Assembly (NCBI GenBank): GCA_025526995.1
Contig: JAHLKG010000020.1
Span: forward strand, 124,001-188,000
Direction of reading: 5' to 3'
Length of the DNA stretch: 64,000 nt
Origin: Powellomyces hirtus
Lineage: Eukaryota > Chytridiomycota > Chytridiomycetes > Spizellomycetales > Powellomycetaceae
Positions within the stretch are counted from its first letter, which is position 1. Each line of letters begins with the position of its first letter. The notes beneath the pieces were generated by a model. It saw only the letters and a list, made by a program, of their open reading frames with translations. It was not told the origin of the DNA and did not search any database. The position numbers and the translations under genes were made by a program. Below, one piece after another: positions 62,344 through 64,000 of the stretch.

Positions 62344-64000
62344 TTAAGCGAGTAACACTTGAGCTCGGTGTGCTTCCATAGACGCGCCCTCATTGCGTAT
62401 TCTTTCATCAAATATATGAGTACCATTTGTAATCCTCAGGACAGTGTCCTTATGTTTCACAGTGGAAAAAGGCTTCGTAAAGATGTCCGCCAGTTGATCG
62501 TCCGTATTGGTGTCGATGATTTCGATAATTTGCTTCACGAACGAACCGCGTATAGCGTGGTACCAAACGTCAATGTGTTTGGTGCGTTGGTTGATAGCCT
62601 TAGACTGAATCAAGGCCCTGGCGCTCTGGTTATCGACATGGAGAGGGACTGGTCGAGATTTGTAATCCGGTTGAGGTCCCAAAACTTCCGCCAAAAGTTG
62701 CCGTAGCCATTTGGCTTTGTTGTGGCCGGTACTGGCAGCTATTTACTCTGCTTCGGTCGTACTTTGGGCGGTGCACTTCTGCTTGCTGCTTTTCCACAGA
62801 ACAGGAAACCCATTGTAAAGGGCCAAAATACCTGTAGTGGACGTCCGGTCGGTGAGTTCTCCTGCATAATCCGCATCCATGAATACACTTAGGCCACGCC
62901 GATCATTTCTTTCGGATGTAAACTTGAGGGCATAGTCGCGGGTACCCTTCAAATAGCGGAAAATGCACTTAACATTGTTCCAGTCAGAGTTGGTAGGTGC
63001 GGCCACGCGGCTTGCAGCGTAACCGACTGCAGTGGCGATATCCCATCGCCATGTGATGGAGGCCCAAGTGAGGACCCCCACTGCTTCCTGATACATTTTC
63101 AGATTTGTGAATGGTGTCGAATCCTCCGGTTGTTGGTTACGCGCGGACATGGCGTACGGGGTGGAGACAGGATGGCAGTCGCTCATGCCGAATTGTGCAA
63201 GAGCGTCGTCGATGTACTTGACATTTGAGATTTTGAGGGTACGAACAGGAGAGTCGAAGTCATATTTGTAGACGAGACCAAGGTGACTGGTTACGTGACC
63301 TTGTTCCGTACACTTGAACTTCGAATGTAACTCCATTTTGCTGTTCGCCAGAATCTCTGGATCCTTCGCTGCAATGAGCAGATCGTCAACGAAGACGAGA
63401 ATAAGGACCAAGTTGTCGTTCAACGGAGGTGTACAGTCGTCTGTCGCGTACTTGAAAAAGATACACGGGCATACAGAAACCGCTTCATAGCCGAGCTTCA
63501 ACAGTGCAGTCTTCAAGGTCTCATACCAAAGAAGAGGTGATTGCTTCAGGCCGTAGAGAGCTTTCAGTAGCTTCAGGACCCATTCGCCTTTGGGGTGATC
63601 CGGATCTTCGAATCCCTCAAACTGCTCGATATAGATATCCTTATCAATATCACTGTTAAGGAAGGCGGTGACAGCGTCCATACTGTGGATGTCCAGCCTG
63701 TGCTGAACACAATACGCCAAGAAGAGGCGTAGCGCTGTGAATGGTAGCGTCGGTGAGTATGTATCACCAAAGTCGCAACCGGGTTGTTGAGAGAAGCCTT
63801 GAGCCACTGCTCTGGCTTTAAACTTGTTAAAGGTGCCATCGGGATTGACCTTTGTTCGAAAGACCCATGTTGTTCCGATCACGCGCTTGTTACGTGGGCG
63901 CTTGGTGAGCTCCCATGTACCGTTGTCGACTAGGGATTGGTACTCAATGCGTGCAGCTTTGAGAAATTCCTCCTTCTGAGGGGTTTTCATTGCTTGCTTC
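62344..64000 (-). pseudogene. RT-RNase H of C-d, one TAA, cut by window edge
   Basis: RT (FVDD near 63385) and RNase H in one frame with C-a/C-c. A TAA at 62743-62745 replaces the Tyr codon of TTEAEY in RNase H. The frame continues to the pol stop at 62344-62346 after AQVLLA. Incomplete upstream. Confidence 0.88.

Larger units (their letters stand above)
61263..64000 (-). mobile_element. Copia-type LTR retrotransposon C-d, 3' half
   Basis: Minus strand: 3' LTR 61263-61502, purine tract complement, antisense ORF, RNase H and RT, running off the right edge. More diverged from C-a and C-c than they are from each other. Confidence 0.92.

Noticed and set aside
1..64000. CRISPR arrays, tRNA genes, bacterial operons or host genes
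   Set aside because: No regularly spaced repeats and no full tRNA cloverleaf seen (the tRNA-Met matches are 14-15-nt primer sites). All sizeable ORFs belong to LTR elements or their accessory genes.

Overview
The window is a retrotransposon graveyard, probably from a fungus. The primer-binding sites of four copia-type families match the anticodon stem-loop of a fungal-type initiator tRNA-Met, one small gene has a 57-nt fungal-style intron, and no bacterial gene organisation is present. I recognise no host housekeeping gene, tRNA or rRNA. Family letters are mine. A, B and C are Ty1/copia elements (protease-integrase-RT-RNase H order) with a chromodomain between integrase and RT and a gag resembling Ty3/gypsy gag. 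D and E are ordinary copia elements. G are Ty3/gypsy elements.

Left block (1-18749) is nested insertions: a gypsy element G1 was hit in its protease by C-b, C-b was hit in gag by C-a, C-a was hit in gag by A, and B1 landed at the terminus of A. Middle block: a 5'-truncated B element (B2) was split in its chromodomain by the near-complete C-c (20029-26201, target duplication GATTC). From 28412 to 55336, half-elements of B and E lie in opposite orientations. Their broken ends fit if 29938-53669 (23.7 kb) was inverted. Inside this segment are gypsy element G2, B and G fragments, and B5, which carries a D-in-D nest (41665-52285). In that nest a second inversion between LTRs is recorded by swapped target duplications. 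Right block: E2, gypsy G4 with an E solo LTR, decayed B and D LTR pieces, two stretches without genes (59651-60495 and 60867-61262), a B solo LTR and the 3' half of C-d, which runs off the window.

The most interesting content is a pair of accessory genes on the antisense strand of copia elements, placed tail-to-tail with pol just inside the 3' LTR. Family A carries a two-exon gene (267-707) for a 127-residue protein with a textbook C3HC4 RING finger and a second Cys-rich module. Family C carries, in three copies, an unrelated antisense ORF of about 200 residues (basic, helical, acidic tail). In copy C-d the sense frame stops before this ORF while the antisense frame stays open. Most elements are inactivated, often by changes that fit CpG deamination. 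The D copies are nearly identical and D1 has an intact polyprotein, so D looks recently active.
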